DNA of 64,000 bases, taken from positions 124,001-188,000 of the forward strand of contig NZ_SOCP01000016.1 of NCBI RefSeq assembly GCF_004364325.1, written 5' to 3'. Below, one piece after another: positions 53,188-61,524 of the stretch. Numbering within the stretch: position 1 is the stretch's first letter; each line of letters opens with the position of its first letter. Under the pieces are notes generated by a model, which was not told the origin of the DNA, searched no databases, and saw nothing but the letters and a program-made list of their open reading frames with translations. The stretch comes from Actinophytocola oryzae (GTDB lineage: Bacteria > Actinomycetota > Actinomycetes > Mycobacteriales > Pseudonocardiaceae). Position numbers and translations under genes: made by a program.

Positions 53188-55563
53188 ATGAATGCACAGA
53201 ACCGCAGTCCCGGCGAGGGACGGCTCCGGTCGGACGGGTCGGCGGGCCGGGCCGGGGAACTCGCCCGGCTGGCCTCGGTCGTCGACGCCGCGACCACCAG
53301 CGTCCAGGTGGTCCAGGTCAGCGGAGACCCCTGGATCGGCAAGACCCGGCTGCTGACCGACCTGGCCGAGATGGCGAGGCACCGCGGCTGGACGGTCCTG
53401 GAAGGCTCGGCCGACGCCGGGTCCTGTTCGCCACCCGGCGGCATCCCCTACGGTGTCCTCGCCGACGCCTTCGACGGGCTCATGGCTACCGGTCCGGACC
53501 TGACCGGCGTGCCGGACGAGCACCGCCAGTGCCTCGCCGGGATCTTTCCCAGCCTCGCGGACCTGTGGCCGCAGAACGGGACCGCGCCCGACGGCGACGC
53601 GACCGACGCCATCCACGCCCTGCTGTGCGCCCTCGCCTCCCCCGAGGGCCTGCTGCTGGTGGTCGACGACCTGCAGTTCGTCGACGGCGGGTCGCTCGAC
53701 CTGCTGTCGCGTCTGGTGCGCCAGCCCCCGGCCGGGCGGTTCGTCCTCGCGCTCGCCTACCGGCGCAGGCAGGTGGACATGCGGGTGCTGAGCGCGTTGG
53801 CGCAGCTGCGGGAGGGTTACCCGCACGTCGAGATCGAGCTGACCCCGCTCGCCGACGAGGACGCCGCCGCGCTGCTGCCTCCCGACCTCAGCGACCTGCG
53901 CAGGCAGTCGCTGCTGCGTCAGGGCGGCGGCAACCCCGGGGTCGTGCGGGCGATCGGGTCGGTCAGCATGCTGCCCGGCAGCCCGGAGGACTCGTTGCAC
54001 CACCTCCCCCACGAGACGCTGACCGCGTGCTTCCGCGACTTCCGGACGCTGTCGCGGCTCGGCTGGCTCGCCGCGCGTGCCGCGGCGGTGCACGCCGAGC
54101 CCGCCGACGCCGACCTGATCAAGGCGATCGCCGAGCTCACCGAGACCGAGATCTGGCACGCCCTCGACGAGGTCACCGCCGTCGACGTCCTGCGGATCGA
54201 CGAGGGCTCCCACACGTTCCGGTTCCGCGACCCGCTGCTGCGCACGGCCGCCTACCGGTCGGCGAGCACCGGGTGGCGCATCGGCGCACACCGGCGCGCG
54301 GCGGCGTGGTTGCGGTCCCGGTCCGCGCCGCCGGTCGAGGTGGCCCACCACCTGCTCGGCAGCGACGACATCCGCGACGCGCCCAGTGTCGAGGCGGTGC
54401 TGGACGCCGCCGAGTCGGTGCTGTGGGACCGGCCGACGCGGGCCGCGTCCTGGGTCCGGGCCACCATCGGCTCGGTGTCGCTGGACAGCGGGACCGTGGC
54501 GCGCCAGCACCTGTTGCTCGGCAAGAGCCTGACGCTCGCCGGTCCCGTCCAGGCCGCGGCGACCACGCTGGACCTGGTGGACGAGCGGCACCTTGACGAC
54601 GCGAAGCACCGCGCCGACCTGGCGTGCTGGCGTGGCGCCGCGGCGCGGCTGCTCGGCAGGCACGACCACGCGGCGGCACTGCTCCGCCACGCCCTTCGGT
54701 CGATGCCCGCCGAGGACACCTACGCCAGGCTGCTGCTGCACGTCGAGCTGACCGCCATCGCACTGGAGCGCAACGCCGAGCTGGACCAGGCCGACCTCGC
54801 CGCGGTCCGCGAGGCCGCGCGGGCCGGGGGCACCGACACCGCGCTCCACGCCTACCTGGTCGCGCTGCTCAGCGTCGCGGACGCCGGGCAGGCGCGGACC
54901 ACCGTCGACGTCCGCGCGGTCGGCAGGCTGGCCGACGAGCTCACCACCACCGAGGTCATCCGGCTGCCCCACACGCTGCTCTGGGTCGCCCGCGTCGAGG
55001 TCACGCACGGCCTGCTCGACGAGGCGCGGGCACACCTGCAGCACGGCCTGGAGATCGCGCGGGACCGGTTGCTCACCGGGCTCGTCCCGCCGATCGCGCT
55101 CGAGCTGGCCGCGCTGGCGGCCCGGCGCGGCGACACCGCCGCCGCCTCGGCGCACGCGAACGACGCCGTGCAGGCCGCACTGCTCATCGAGAGCTCCTTC
55201 CTGCTGGACGTCGCACGCAACCTCCAGGTCCAGCTGGCGACGGGCGGGTTACCCGAGGCCGAGGACCAGCCGTCGGTCCCGGAGAGCCGGAGCCCGGCCG
55301 ACAGCGAGGCGGCGGCCGAGCCCCAGCTCGACCGGTTGAGCGAGCGCGAGCTGGAGATCGCGGTGCTGGTCAGCAAGGGCCGCACCAACCAGCAGATCGC
55401 CCGCGCGCTGACGCTCTCCCACAAGACGGTGGAGACATACCTGGCCAGGATCTTCAAGAAGCTGTGTGTCTGCTCCAGGACCCAGGTGGCGACCCTGATC
55501 GGCCAGCGGGCGATCCCCGCGGGCCGTCTTCGTTCAGCGCATGCCGGCCACGGCGTCCAGTAG
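53188..55563 (+). CDS. LuxR-family LAL-type regulator with AAA domain; contains a TTA codon
   Basis: Protein of 791 aa. The N-terminus is an AAA ATPase (RAGELARLASVVD, Walker A SGDPWIGKTRL, Walker B LLLVVDDLQFVDGGSL). The middle is helical, and the end is a GerE/LuxR HTH (LSERELEIAVLVSKGRTNQQ, then IARALTLSHKTVETYLARIF). These large regulators often activate antibiotic clusters. Codon 688 (55249-55251) is TTA, so translation may await the bldA tRNA. It points at the AmCP operon and its 3' end overlaps that operon's last gene by 30 nt. Confidence 0.92.
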   Translation: MNAQNRSPGEGRLRSDGSAGRAGELARLASVVDAATTSVQVVQVSGDPWIGKTRLLTDLAEMARHRGWTVLEGSADAGSCSPPGGIPYGVLADAFDGLMATGPDLTGVPDEHRQCLAGIFPSLADLWPQNGTAPDGDATDAIHALLCALASPEGLLLVVDDLQFVDGGSLDLLSRLVRQPPAGRFVLALAYRRRQVDMRVLSALAQLREGYPHVEIELTPLADEDAAALLPPDLSDLRRQSLLRQGGGNPGVVRAIGSVSMLPGSPEDSLHHLPHETLTACFRDFRTLSRLGWLAARAAAVHAEPADADLIKAIAELTETEIWHALDEVTAVDVLRIDEGSHTFRFRDPLLRTAAYRSASTGWRIGAHRRAAAWLRSRSAPPVEVAHHLLGSDDIRDAPSVEAVLDAAESVLWDRPTRAASWVRATIGSVSLDSGTVARQHLLLGKSLTLAGPVQAAATTLDLVDERHLDDAKHRADLACWRGAAARLLGRHDHAAALLRHALRSMPAEDTYARLLLHVELTAIALERNAELDQADLAAVREAARAGGTDTALHAYLVALLSVADAGQARTTVDVRAVGRLADELTTTEVIRLPHTLLWVARVEVTHGLLDEARAHLQHGLEIARDRLLTGLVPPIALELAALAARRGDTAAASAHANDAVQAALLIESSFLLDVARNLQVQLATGGLPEAEDQPSVPESRSPADSEAAAEPQLDRLSERELEIAVLVSKGRTNQQIARALTLSHKTVETYLARIFKKLCVCSRTQVATLIGQRAIPAGRLRSAHAGHGVQ

Positions 55564-56775
55564 CCGGTCGACCTCCGCCCGGACGTTGTAGTGCACGAGG
55601 CCGGCGCGCACGGCGCCCCCCGAGTCGCGGACGCCGAGCGCGCCGGTCACCTCCCAGGCGTAGGCGTGCCCGCTCCAGACGTTGACGTTGCCCTCGGCGA
55701 GCTTCCGTGCGACGTCGCGAGGCGCGATGCCGTCGACGGTGAAGAACGCGGTCGGCGTGCGCCTGCGCGGGGACCCGACGAGGCGGACGTGCGGGATCGA
55801 GGACAGCCCGCCGAGCAGGTGGGCGAACTCCGCGCGCTCGTAGGCCTCGACCGAGGACATGGAGGCCAGGATCCGGTCCCTGCGGCTGCCCCCGGCGGTC
55901 GGGTCGAGCCCGGCGAGGTGGTCGACCGCGGCGGTGACGCCTGCCAGGTCGGCGAAGGGCGGGGTGCCGTGCTCGAACCGGTCCGGCACCCGGTCGGGTG
56001 CTGGGGCGAGCTTGTCGGGCCGCAGCCGTGCGAGCAGTTCCGGGTCGGCGACCACGGCACCCACGTGCGGGCCACACCACTTGTAGGCGCTGGTGGCGAA
56101 GAAGTCGGCGCCGAGCGCCGTGACGTCGATCGGGAGGTGCGGGGTGGCGTGGACGCCGTCGACGTAGAGGAGGGCGCCGGCGCGGTGGACGGTGTCGGCG
56201 ATGGCCGGCAGGTCGGGCATCGTGCCGAGCACGTTGCTGGCCGCGGAGACGGCGACGAGCTTCGTCCGCTCGTTGACGAGCGCGTCGAACCGCTCGGCGG
56301 GCAGCTCGCCGGAGGGCACGTCGACCTCGGCCCACCGGACGGTGGCACCGGCGTGCTCGGCGGCCTGGACCCACGGCCGCACGTTCGCGTCGTGGTCGAG
56401 CCGGCAGACGACCACCTCGTCGCCCGCCCGCCAGTCCGAGGCGAGCGTGGCGGCGATCCGGTAGGTCAGGGTGGTCATGTTGGGGCCGAACACGACGCCG
56501 TCGGCCTGTCCGCCGAGCAGGTCGGCCACGGCGAGCCTGGCGTCGGTCACGATCGACTCGATCCGGTGGCTGGCGGGGAAGACCCCGTTCACGTTCGCCA
56601 TCCCGGCCCGGTAGGCACCCGCGACCGCGTCGATGACCGTCTGGGGCACCTGGGTACCGGCCGCCGCGTCGAGCTGCGACCAGTCGTCGTCCAGCGCGGG
56701 GAAACCGGCGCGGACCGCGGTCGGGTCGAACCCGGACCGCGTCGGAGTCCGGTCGTCGGTTGCGTTGGCCGTCAT
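55534..56775 (-). CDS. Class V PLP aminotransferase / cysteine-desulfurase-like enzyme
   Basis: Protein of 413 aa. The PLP-binding Lys is in FFATSAYKWCGPHVGAV, with the Asp/His region YVDGVHATPHLPIDV and the N-terminal phosphate region FGPNMTTLTYRI. It belongs to the cysteine-desulfurase-like class V subfamily, whose members include non-sulfur enzymes. It is the last gene of the LysW operon, 28 nt after the LysK-like gene. It could transaminate, desulfurate or eliminate on the AmCP-made amino acid. No cognate sulfur-transfer partner is near. The exact reaction is open. Confidence 0.85.
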   Translation of the reverse strand: MTANATDDRTPTRSGFDPTAVRAGFPALDDDWSQLDAAAGTQVPQTVIDAVAGAYRAGMANVNGVFPASHRIESIVTDARLAVADLLGGQADGVVFGPNMTTLTYRIAATLASDWRAGDEVVVCRLDHDANVRPWVQAAEHAGATVRWAEVDVPSGELPAERFDALVNERTKLVAVSAASNVLGTMPDLPAIADTVHRAGALLYVDGVHATPHLPIDVTALGADFFATSAYKWCGPHVGAVVADPELLARLRPDKLAPAPDRVPDRFEHGTPPFADLAGVTAAVDHLAGLDPTAGGSRRDRILASMSSVEAYERAEFAHLLGGLSSIPHVRLVGSPRRRTPTAFFTVDGIAPRDVARKLAEGNVNVWSGHAYAWEVTGALGVRDSGGAVRAGLVHYNVRAEVDRLLDAVAGMR

Positions 56776-56803
56776 GCGGGGGCGTCCTCTCGGTTGTGGA
56801 TGG

Positions 56804-58144
56804 TCACCGGTAGCGCTCGACCATGCGGTGGACGCAGTCGGCGCCGAAGCGCAGTGCGTCGACCGGGACGCGTTCGTCGGCGGCGTGCATCGTGTCCTGG
56901 TAGCGCGCGCCGGGTGGGACCCGCAGCGGGAGCCAGCCGTAGCAGGCGATGCCCAGTGAGGCGAACAGGCGGGCGTCCGTGGACGCGGTCATCAGCATCG
57001 GCAGCGGCAGGCCCGCCGGGTCGGCCTCCCGCAGCACGTCGGTCAGCAGCTCGTAGAACGACCCGAGCTGGGGTGCGGGCATCCGCTCGCCCTCGACCAG
57101 TACCTCGAACTCGTGGTCGCCGATCAGGCCGCGCAGCTCGTCCTGGTAGTCCGCGACCGTCCAGTCGCCGGGCAGGATCCGTCCGTCGAGGTCGACCGTG
57201 ATCGTGCTCGGCAGCACGTTGATCTTGTCGCTGGTGCGCACGATCGTCGCGTTGACGGTGTTGCGCAGGATGGAGTCGAGGAACACCGCGTCCGGTTCGG
57301 ACAGCAGGTCGAACGGGACCGTCGCGGCCGGGTCCTCGCGCAGCGCCCGGAACCGCCCGGCCAGCGGCTCGTCGGAGTTCGCGGCCAGTTCGGCCAGCAA
57401 CAGGTCGACTGCCGGGGTGATGTGCGCGGGCATCCTGCGGTCGTGCACAGCCGTCAGCAGCGTGGCCAGCCGGCCCATCGCCGTGCCGGAACGGCCCTGC
57501 CGGGAGGCGTGGCCACCGGGGCCACGCAGCGTGACCCGCTGCCAGCACGCCCTTTTCTCCGCCACGACGATCGGGTAGGTGCGGCGGTCGCCGCACGTGA
57601 ACACCGCGCCGCCGTCCTCGCCGATGGCGTGCCGGACGCCGGCGAACAGCTCGGCGCGCTCGGCCACCAGGTGCGCGGCACCGACCGCGCTGCCCGCCTC
57701 CTCGTCCGGCGACACCGCGAGCACCACGTCTCCCGGTGGCTCGATGCCCTCGGTGCGGAACCGCAGGATGGCGCTGAGCATCATCGCCAGGCCACCCTTC
57801 ATGTCGATCGCGCCTCGACCCCACACGTGGCCGTCACGCAGCTCGCCGTCGAACGGCGGGTGCGACCAGTCCTGGCCCTCGACCGGCACCACGTCGACGT
57901 GCGCGTGCATCAGCAGTGGTGGCGCCGCGCCCCGGCCACGCAGCCTGGCCACCAGGTTCGGCCGTTCCGGGTCGACGCCGGTCAGCACGCACTCGACGCC
58001 TGCGCTCCGCAGGATGTCCTCCACATACCGCACGCACGGTCCCTCGCCGCCCGGCGGGTTGACGCTGGCGAACCGGATCATGTCCTGCAGCATCGGGACC
58101 GGGTCGGTGGTCGTGATCTCGCTCGTCAGTGGTTCCGCTGTCAT
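56804..58144 (-). CDS. LysK-like M20 metallohydrolase (AmCP release)
   Basis: Protein of 446 aa. The first metal site is MHAHVDVVPVEGQ, the second GRGAIDMKGG, the catalytic Glu is in SPDEEAGS, and the lid domain starts near CWQRVTLRGPGGHASRQ. M20 family members include ArgE, DapE and LysK. LysK cuts the product amino acid from the C-terminal Glu of LysW. Its position between the LysZ-like kinase (ATGA overlap) and the class V enzyme, in an operon headed by lysW, makes LysK-type release of an AmCP-bound amino acid the best reading. Confidence 0.88.
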   Translation of the reverse strand: MTAEPLTSEITTTDPVPMLQDMIRFASVNPPGGEGPCVRYVEDILRSAGVECVLTGVDPERPNLVARLRGRGAAPPLLMHAHVDVVPVEGQDWSHPPFDGELRDGHVWGRGAIDMKGGLAMMLSAILRFRTEGIEPPGDVVLAVSPDEEAGSAVGAAHLVAERAELFAGVRHAIGEDGGAVFTCGDRRTYPIVVAEKRACWQRVTLRGPGGHASRQGRSGTAMGRLATLLTAVHDRRMPAHITPAVDLLLAELAANSDEPLAGRFRALREDPAATVPFDLLSEPDAVFLDSILRNTVNATIVRTSDKINVLPSTITVDLDGRILPGDWTVADYQDELRGLIGDHEFEVLVEGERMPAPQLGSFYELLTDVLREADPAGLPLPMLMTASTDARLFASLGIACYGWLPLRVPPGARYQDTMHAADERVPVDALRFGADCVHRMVERYR

Positions 58145-58986
58145 GGTTTCCTCGCTGTCGTGGGCAGGATCCGTGTCCCGCCGGTGCCGGCCAGTGCCCG
58201 CGCGGCGCTGTCCCGGTCGCGGCCGTCGGCCACGACCACGTCCCCGACCCCGCCCGCGAGCGCGGCCTGGGCGGCGGCGAGCTTGACGGCCATGCCGCCC
58301 GCGATGGCGGGGTCACGGCCATCCGGCGGGGGGCGGTAGGTGGCGAGCACGGTGCCCGCGTCGTGCCGGTCGGCCAGGACCCCGGGCGCGGCGGTGAGCA
58401 GCACGAGCCTGGTGGCGCCCAGTGCGACCGCGACGGCCGCGGCGATGCGGTCGGCGTCCACGTTGACCACGGTGCCGTCGGAGGCGAGCGCGGGCGGCGA
58501 GACCACGGGCACCAGTCCCTCGTCGAGCAGGACCCGCAGGATCCCGGGGCGGACCGAGGCGATCCGGCCGCTGCGGTCGTCGCGGACGACGACGGTTCGG
58601 CCGCCGACCACGGCACGCTGCGCGCCGTTGCGCCTCGCCTGGAGCAGTCCGCCGTCCAGCCCGGTGATCCCGGCGCACGGGACCCCCTCGCGGATCAACG
58701 CGGTGACCAGCGCAGGCTTCACCCGGCCCGACCACGCCAGGGTCAGTGCCTCCATGGCACCGTCGTCGGTGTGGCGGCTGGTCGAGCCGTCCGGCGCCAC
58801 CATCCGCCGCAGCGGTATGTCGAGCCGGGCTGCGAGTGCCGCGGCCTCCGCCGAACCGCCGTGGACGAGGACGACCCGGCAGCCGCCCGCCACCGCCCGT
58901 GCCACGGCGGCACAGACAACGGCCGGGTCGACGCCTGCCGTGCCGCCGCTCTTGACCACGATCAGGCTCGTGCCGTCGGTCGTCAC
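58141..58986 (-). CDS. LysZ-like [LysW]-aminoacyl kinase (amino acid kinase family)
   Basis: Protein of 281 aa from GTG 58986. Family motifs are LIVVKSGGTAG, VVLVHGGSAEA and, after KP, VNVDADRIAAAVAVALGA. The segment VAPDGSTSRHTDD matches the SPSG-x-SRYTD loop of LysZ rather than the loop of ArgB. LysZ phosphorylates the side-chain carboxylate of the amino acid held on LysW, preparing it for reduction to the semialdehyde. It starts 10 nt after lysW and overlaps lysK. The matching LysY-type reductase is not in the window. Confidence 0.88.
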   Translation of the reverse strand: MTTDGTSLIVVKSGGTAGVDPAVVCAAVARAVAGGCRVVLVHGGSAEAAALAARLDIPLRRMVAPDGSTSRHTDDGAMEALTLAWSGRVKPALVTALIREGVPCAGITGLDGGLLQARRNGAQRAVVGGRTVVVRDDRSGRIASVRPGILRVLLDEGLVPVVSPPALASDGTVVNVDADRIAAAVAVALGATRLVLLTAAPGVLADRHDAGTVLATYRPPPDGRDPAIAGGMAVKLAAAQAALAGGVGDVVVADGRDRDSAARALAGTGGTRILPTTARKP

Positions 58987-58996
58987 CTCGGTGGCT

Positions 58997-59182
58997 CTAC
59001 TCGCCCCAGTCCTCGTCGGCTTCCGGCGCGACCGCGAGGACGACGGGTTCCAGCCCCACCACCTCCAGCTCGCACCGGCAGTCCGGGCACTCGACGATCT
59101 CGTTCTGCCTGGTCTCGGTGTCGATCTTGACATCGCCCTCGCACTCGGGGCATGCGGCCAGCGAACTCGTAGCAGGGGGCAT
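58997..59182 (-). CDS. lysW: LysW-type amino-group carrier protein (AmCP)
   Basis: Small acidic protein of 61 aa with two Cys pairs of a zinc finger (ACPECEGDVKI, ECPDCRCEL) and the diagnostic C-terminus EDWGE. LysW carries the substrate amino group as an amide on the side chain of its last Glu and presents it to the biosynthetic enzymes. ATG 59182 has GAGGAG 7 nt upstream. As actinomycetes normally make lysine by the diaminopimelate route, a lysW gene beside NRPS genes points to secondary metabolism, as in vazabitide and azinomycin clusters. Confidence 0.95.
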   Translation of the reverse strand: MPPATSSLAACPECEGDVKIDTETRQNEIVECPDCRCELEVVGLEPVVLAVAPEADEDWGE

Positions 59183-59333
59183 GGTGGGTCTCCTCGGCTG
59201 ACAGAGGCGCGAAGGCGTCCAGAGTGCAGAGTTCCCCAGCCGCGTAACCGTTTGCAGTCAGGAGAATCCCTACCGGGCACGCAGGAGGGCTCCCGACTCC
59301 CTGACACCCCTCGTGCGCCGAATACTTCCCACC

Positions 59334-60239
59334 ATGGCGACCAACACCGGTGCGCGGGCGACCACGTGGCAGCTGACCGAAGTCGAGCCGTCCGAGCACG
59401 CGCTGCTCGAGGAGCTGGCGGTGCTCACCAGGCGCGCGTTCGCCGTCGGCGACATGCTGCCGGGCCTGCCGGACGCGGACGGCGCACACGACACCGCCGC
59501 GTCGATCAGGGCGGACCTGGATGCCGGGATACGGCTGTGGATGGCGCATGCCGGGGACGGCCGGCCGGTCGGCTGCGTGCGTGCGATCCCCCGACCCGAC
59601 AGGGTCTGGCAGATCCGCAGGCTGGCGGTCGCACTCACCGACCAGGGTGCGGGGCTGGGGCGGCTGCTGGTGCGCGGGCTCGAGCGGGCCGCACTGGCCG
59701 AAGGTGTGCGCAGGCTCGTCGTGTGGGCGTTGGTGGAGCGGGGAATCGCGCCGCTCTACAGCAAGCTCGGCTACCGCACGACCGGCCACCTCGGCACGCC
59801 GGACAAGCCGTTGTCGGAGGCGGTGATGGAGCTGGACCTCGGTCGCCCGTCCCCGCCGCTGGCCTACCCGTGGGGCACCCAGCCGCGGTGCCCGTACCAC
59901 GGGGGGCTCATGGTCACCTGGTTCGGTTCGGCGAGCCGGACCGTCGCGGTGACCGATCGGCTCACCGCGAACCCGCGCCCGGTCGTGGCCCGGCAGCAGG
60001 AGCGGGTGACCCGCCTGCTCGGTACGGCGAGGTTCCTGGGCGGTGACGGCTGGGCGGACTGCCCGCCGAGGTCCTCGGCAGCCGTGTGCGACACGCTCGC
60101 CGCGCGGGCGGACACAGTGGACGGACGGGTGCTGGTGTTCGAGCGGCCCTACCGCGAGGTGGTCGAGTACACCATGCCCAGGACAGTGGCCCCGGAGCTG
60201 CTCGCACTGTGGCGGGTACCGGGCGACCCCGTGCACTGA
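59334..60239 (+). CDS. GNAT-family N-acetyltransferase with extra C-terminal domain
   Basis: Protein of 301 aa from ATG 59334 (GTG 59313 is an in-frame alternative). Residues 30-170 are a GNAT fold with the acetyl-CoA motif RRLAVALTDQGAGLGRLLV and LYSKLGYRTTG. Residues 180-301 are an added domain (WGTQPRCPYHGG, DGWADCPP) that I do not recognise. It diverges from lysW across 151 bp. In AmCP pathways a GNAT can acetylate the newly made amino group of the carrier-bound intermediate, which fits the context but is not proven. Confidence 0.83.
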   Translation: MATNTGARATTWQLTEVEPSEHALLEELAVLTRRAFAVGDMLPGLPDADGAHDTAASIRADLDAGIRLWMAHAGDGRPVGCVRAIPRPDRVWQIRRLAVALTDQGAGLGRLLVRGLERAALAEGVRRLVVWALVERGIAPLYSKLGYRTTGHLGTPDKPLSEAVMELDLGRPSPPLAYPWGTQPRCPYHGGLMVTWFGSASRTVAVTDRLTANPRPVVARQQERVTRLLGTARFLGGDGWADCPPRSSAAVCDTLAARADTVDGRVLVFERPYREVVEYTMPRTVAPELLALWRVPGDPVH

Positions 60240-60240
60240 A

Positions 60241-60378
60241 GGACGCCTTCCTTACGCTGGGCGTTACGAAGGCGTCCATCAGTGCACTGGGCGATACGAA
60301 GGACGCCATCAGTGCGCTGGGCGTTACGAAGGCGTCCTTCAGTGCGCGGGGCGTCACGAAGGCGTCCTTCAGTGCGTT
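60241..60378. repeat. Tandem 30-bp repeat, about 4.6 copies
   Basis: Units begin at 60241, 60271, 60301, 60331 and 60361 with exact 30-bp spacing. Each has GG(A/C)G(C/T)C(C/A)(T/A)TC, then AGTGC, then GGGCG and ACGAA with few changes. The core GAAGGACGCCTTC is self-complementary, so copies can pair as hairpins. There are no unique spacers, so it is not CRISPR. The last copy overlaps the 3' end of the glycosyltransferase gene, and the array lies between two convergent stops. Confidence 0.85.
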
Positions 60379-61469
60379 TCGGTGCCGGCCTGGCGCTTGG
60401 CCCGAGCCCGGTCGTGTGCCTGCTGCACCCAGTCCGCTACGGGGCCGAGCTTGGCGCGGGCCCGGGCCGGGAAGGCCCTGACGTAGACGTCCAGCACGAC
60501 ACGCCAGACGGCCAGCGCCCGGATCGTGCCGACTGCGCTCGCCAGGGCGCGGAAGGCGACGGGGCCGGGGAGCTGGGGGCTGATGTCCTTCGCGAGCGAC
60601 ACGTACCTCTCGGCGTTGCGGGGCTTTCCTTCCCGGACACAGTCCAGCGCCAGCTCCCAGACGAGGAAGGTCACGGCGAAGTCCTTGATGGCGCCGGACA
60701 TCTGCCCGTGCGCGTGCACCAGCTCGATCAGCTTCACCAGTGAGCGGTAGTAGACCTCCTGGTCGTAGCGCAGCTTGCTGGTCCACCGCTCGCCGGGATG
60801 GTCCCGGTAGATCACACCGACCATCGGCACGTGCCGAACCCGCGCCCCGCACAGGATCTGCCTGCACACCAGCTCGTAGTCGTCGAGCACCACCAGCGTC
60901 TCGTCGAAGGCGCCGTTCTCGTGCAGCACCCTGCTGCGGTAGAGCGGTTGCGACGTCTCCAGCGCGGGCATTCCGGTGCCGGGGAACTGTTTCTCGTACG
61001 CGTACTCGATCATGCCGTCCACCGTCCGCTGGAACTCCGCCGACGTGAACTCCGACTCGTCGACGAAGTCGTAGGACTCCGGCAGGTGGATGGCGGTGAA
61101 CACGATGTCGGTGTCCGGGTGCTCGCGGAAGCAGTCCATCGACCGCTCGATCTTCTCCGCGGTGAGAACATTGTCGGCGTCGAGGTACTGCACGAACTCA
61201 CCGCTCGCCGACTCGAGCGCCACGTTCCGCGCCGCGCCGGGACCCGAGTTCGCGATGCCGATGACCTTCACGGCGTCCCCGAACTCCGCCTCGATCACCG
61301 CGCGGCTGTCGTCGGTGGACCCGTCGTCCACCACGATCACCTCGATGTTCGGGTAGGTCTGGCGCAGTATGCTGTGGATGGCGTGCTCCACCCACGGAAT
61401 GCCGTTGTAACAGGGAATGATGACGCTGACCAACGGCGAGGTGTCCATGGTGGACGGACGTCCGGTCAC
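60369..61469 (-). CDS. Family 2 glycosyltransferase
   Basis: Protein of 366 aa from GTG 61469, preceded by AGGAGG. An in-frame ATG at 61448 has no such site. The GT-A fold shows VSVIIPCYNGIPWVEHAI, VVDDGSTDD, an NSGPGAARN loop and the metal motif YLDADN. The C-terminal third is helical. It transfers a sugar from a nucleotide donor, with an unknown acceptor. It may decorate the product or belong to envelope synthesis. No deoxysugar genes are near. Confidence 0.88.
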   Translation of the reverse strand: MTGRPSTMDTSPLVSVIIPCYNGIPWVEHAIHSILRQTYPNIEVIVVDDGSTDDSRAVIEAEFGDAVKVIGIANSGPGAARNVALESASGEFVQYLDADNVLTAEKIERSMDCFREHPDTDIVFTAIHLPESYDFVDESEFTSAEFQRTVDGMIEYAYEKQFPGTGMPALETSQPLYRSRVLHENGAFDETLVVLDDYELVCRQILCGARVRHVPMVGVIYRDHPGERWTSKLRYDQEVYYRSLVKLIELVHAHGQMSGAIKDFAVTFLVWELALDCVREGKPRNAERYVSLAKDISPQLPGPVAFRALASAVGTIRALAVWRVVLDVYVRAFPARARAKLGPVADWVQQAHDRARAKRQAGTETH

Positions 61470-61524
61470 TGTCTCCTCCTCGGCTCCCGCGTGCCAGCCA
61501 ATCTGACACGCGGAGGCGCCCGGC

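Noticed and set aside
58141..58986. ArgB of arginine biosynthesis
   Set aside because: The loop pattern matches LysZ, it is directly behind lysW, and no argCJBD genes are present.
60241..60390. CRISPR-like array
   Set aside because: The 30-bp units are directly adjacent with no unique spacers, and no cas genes are near.
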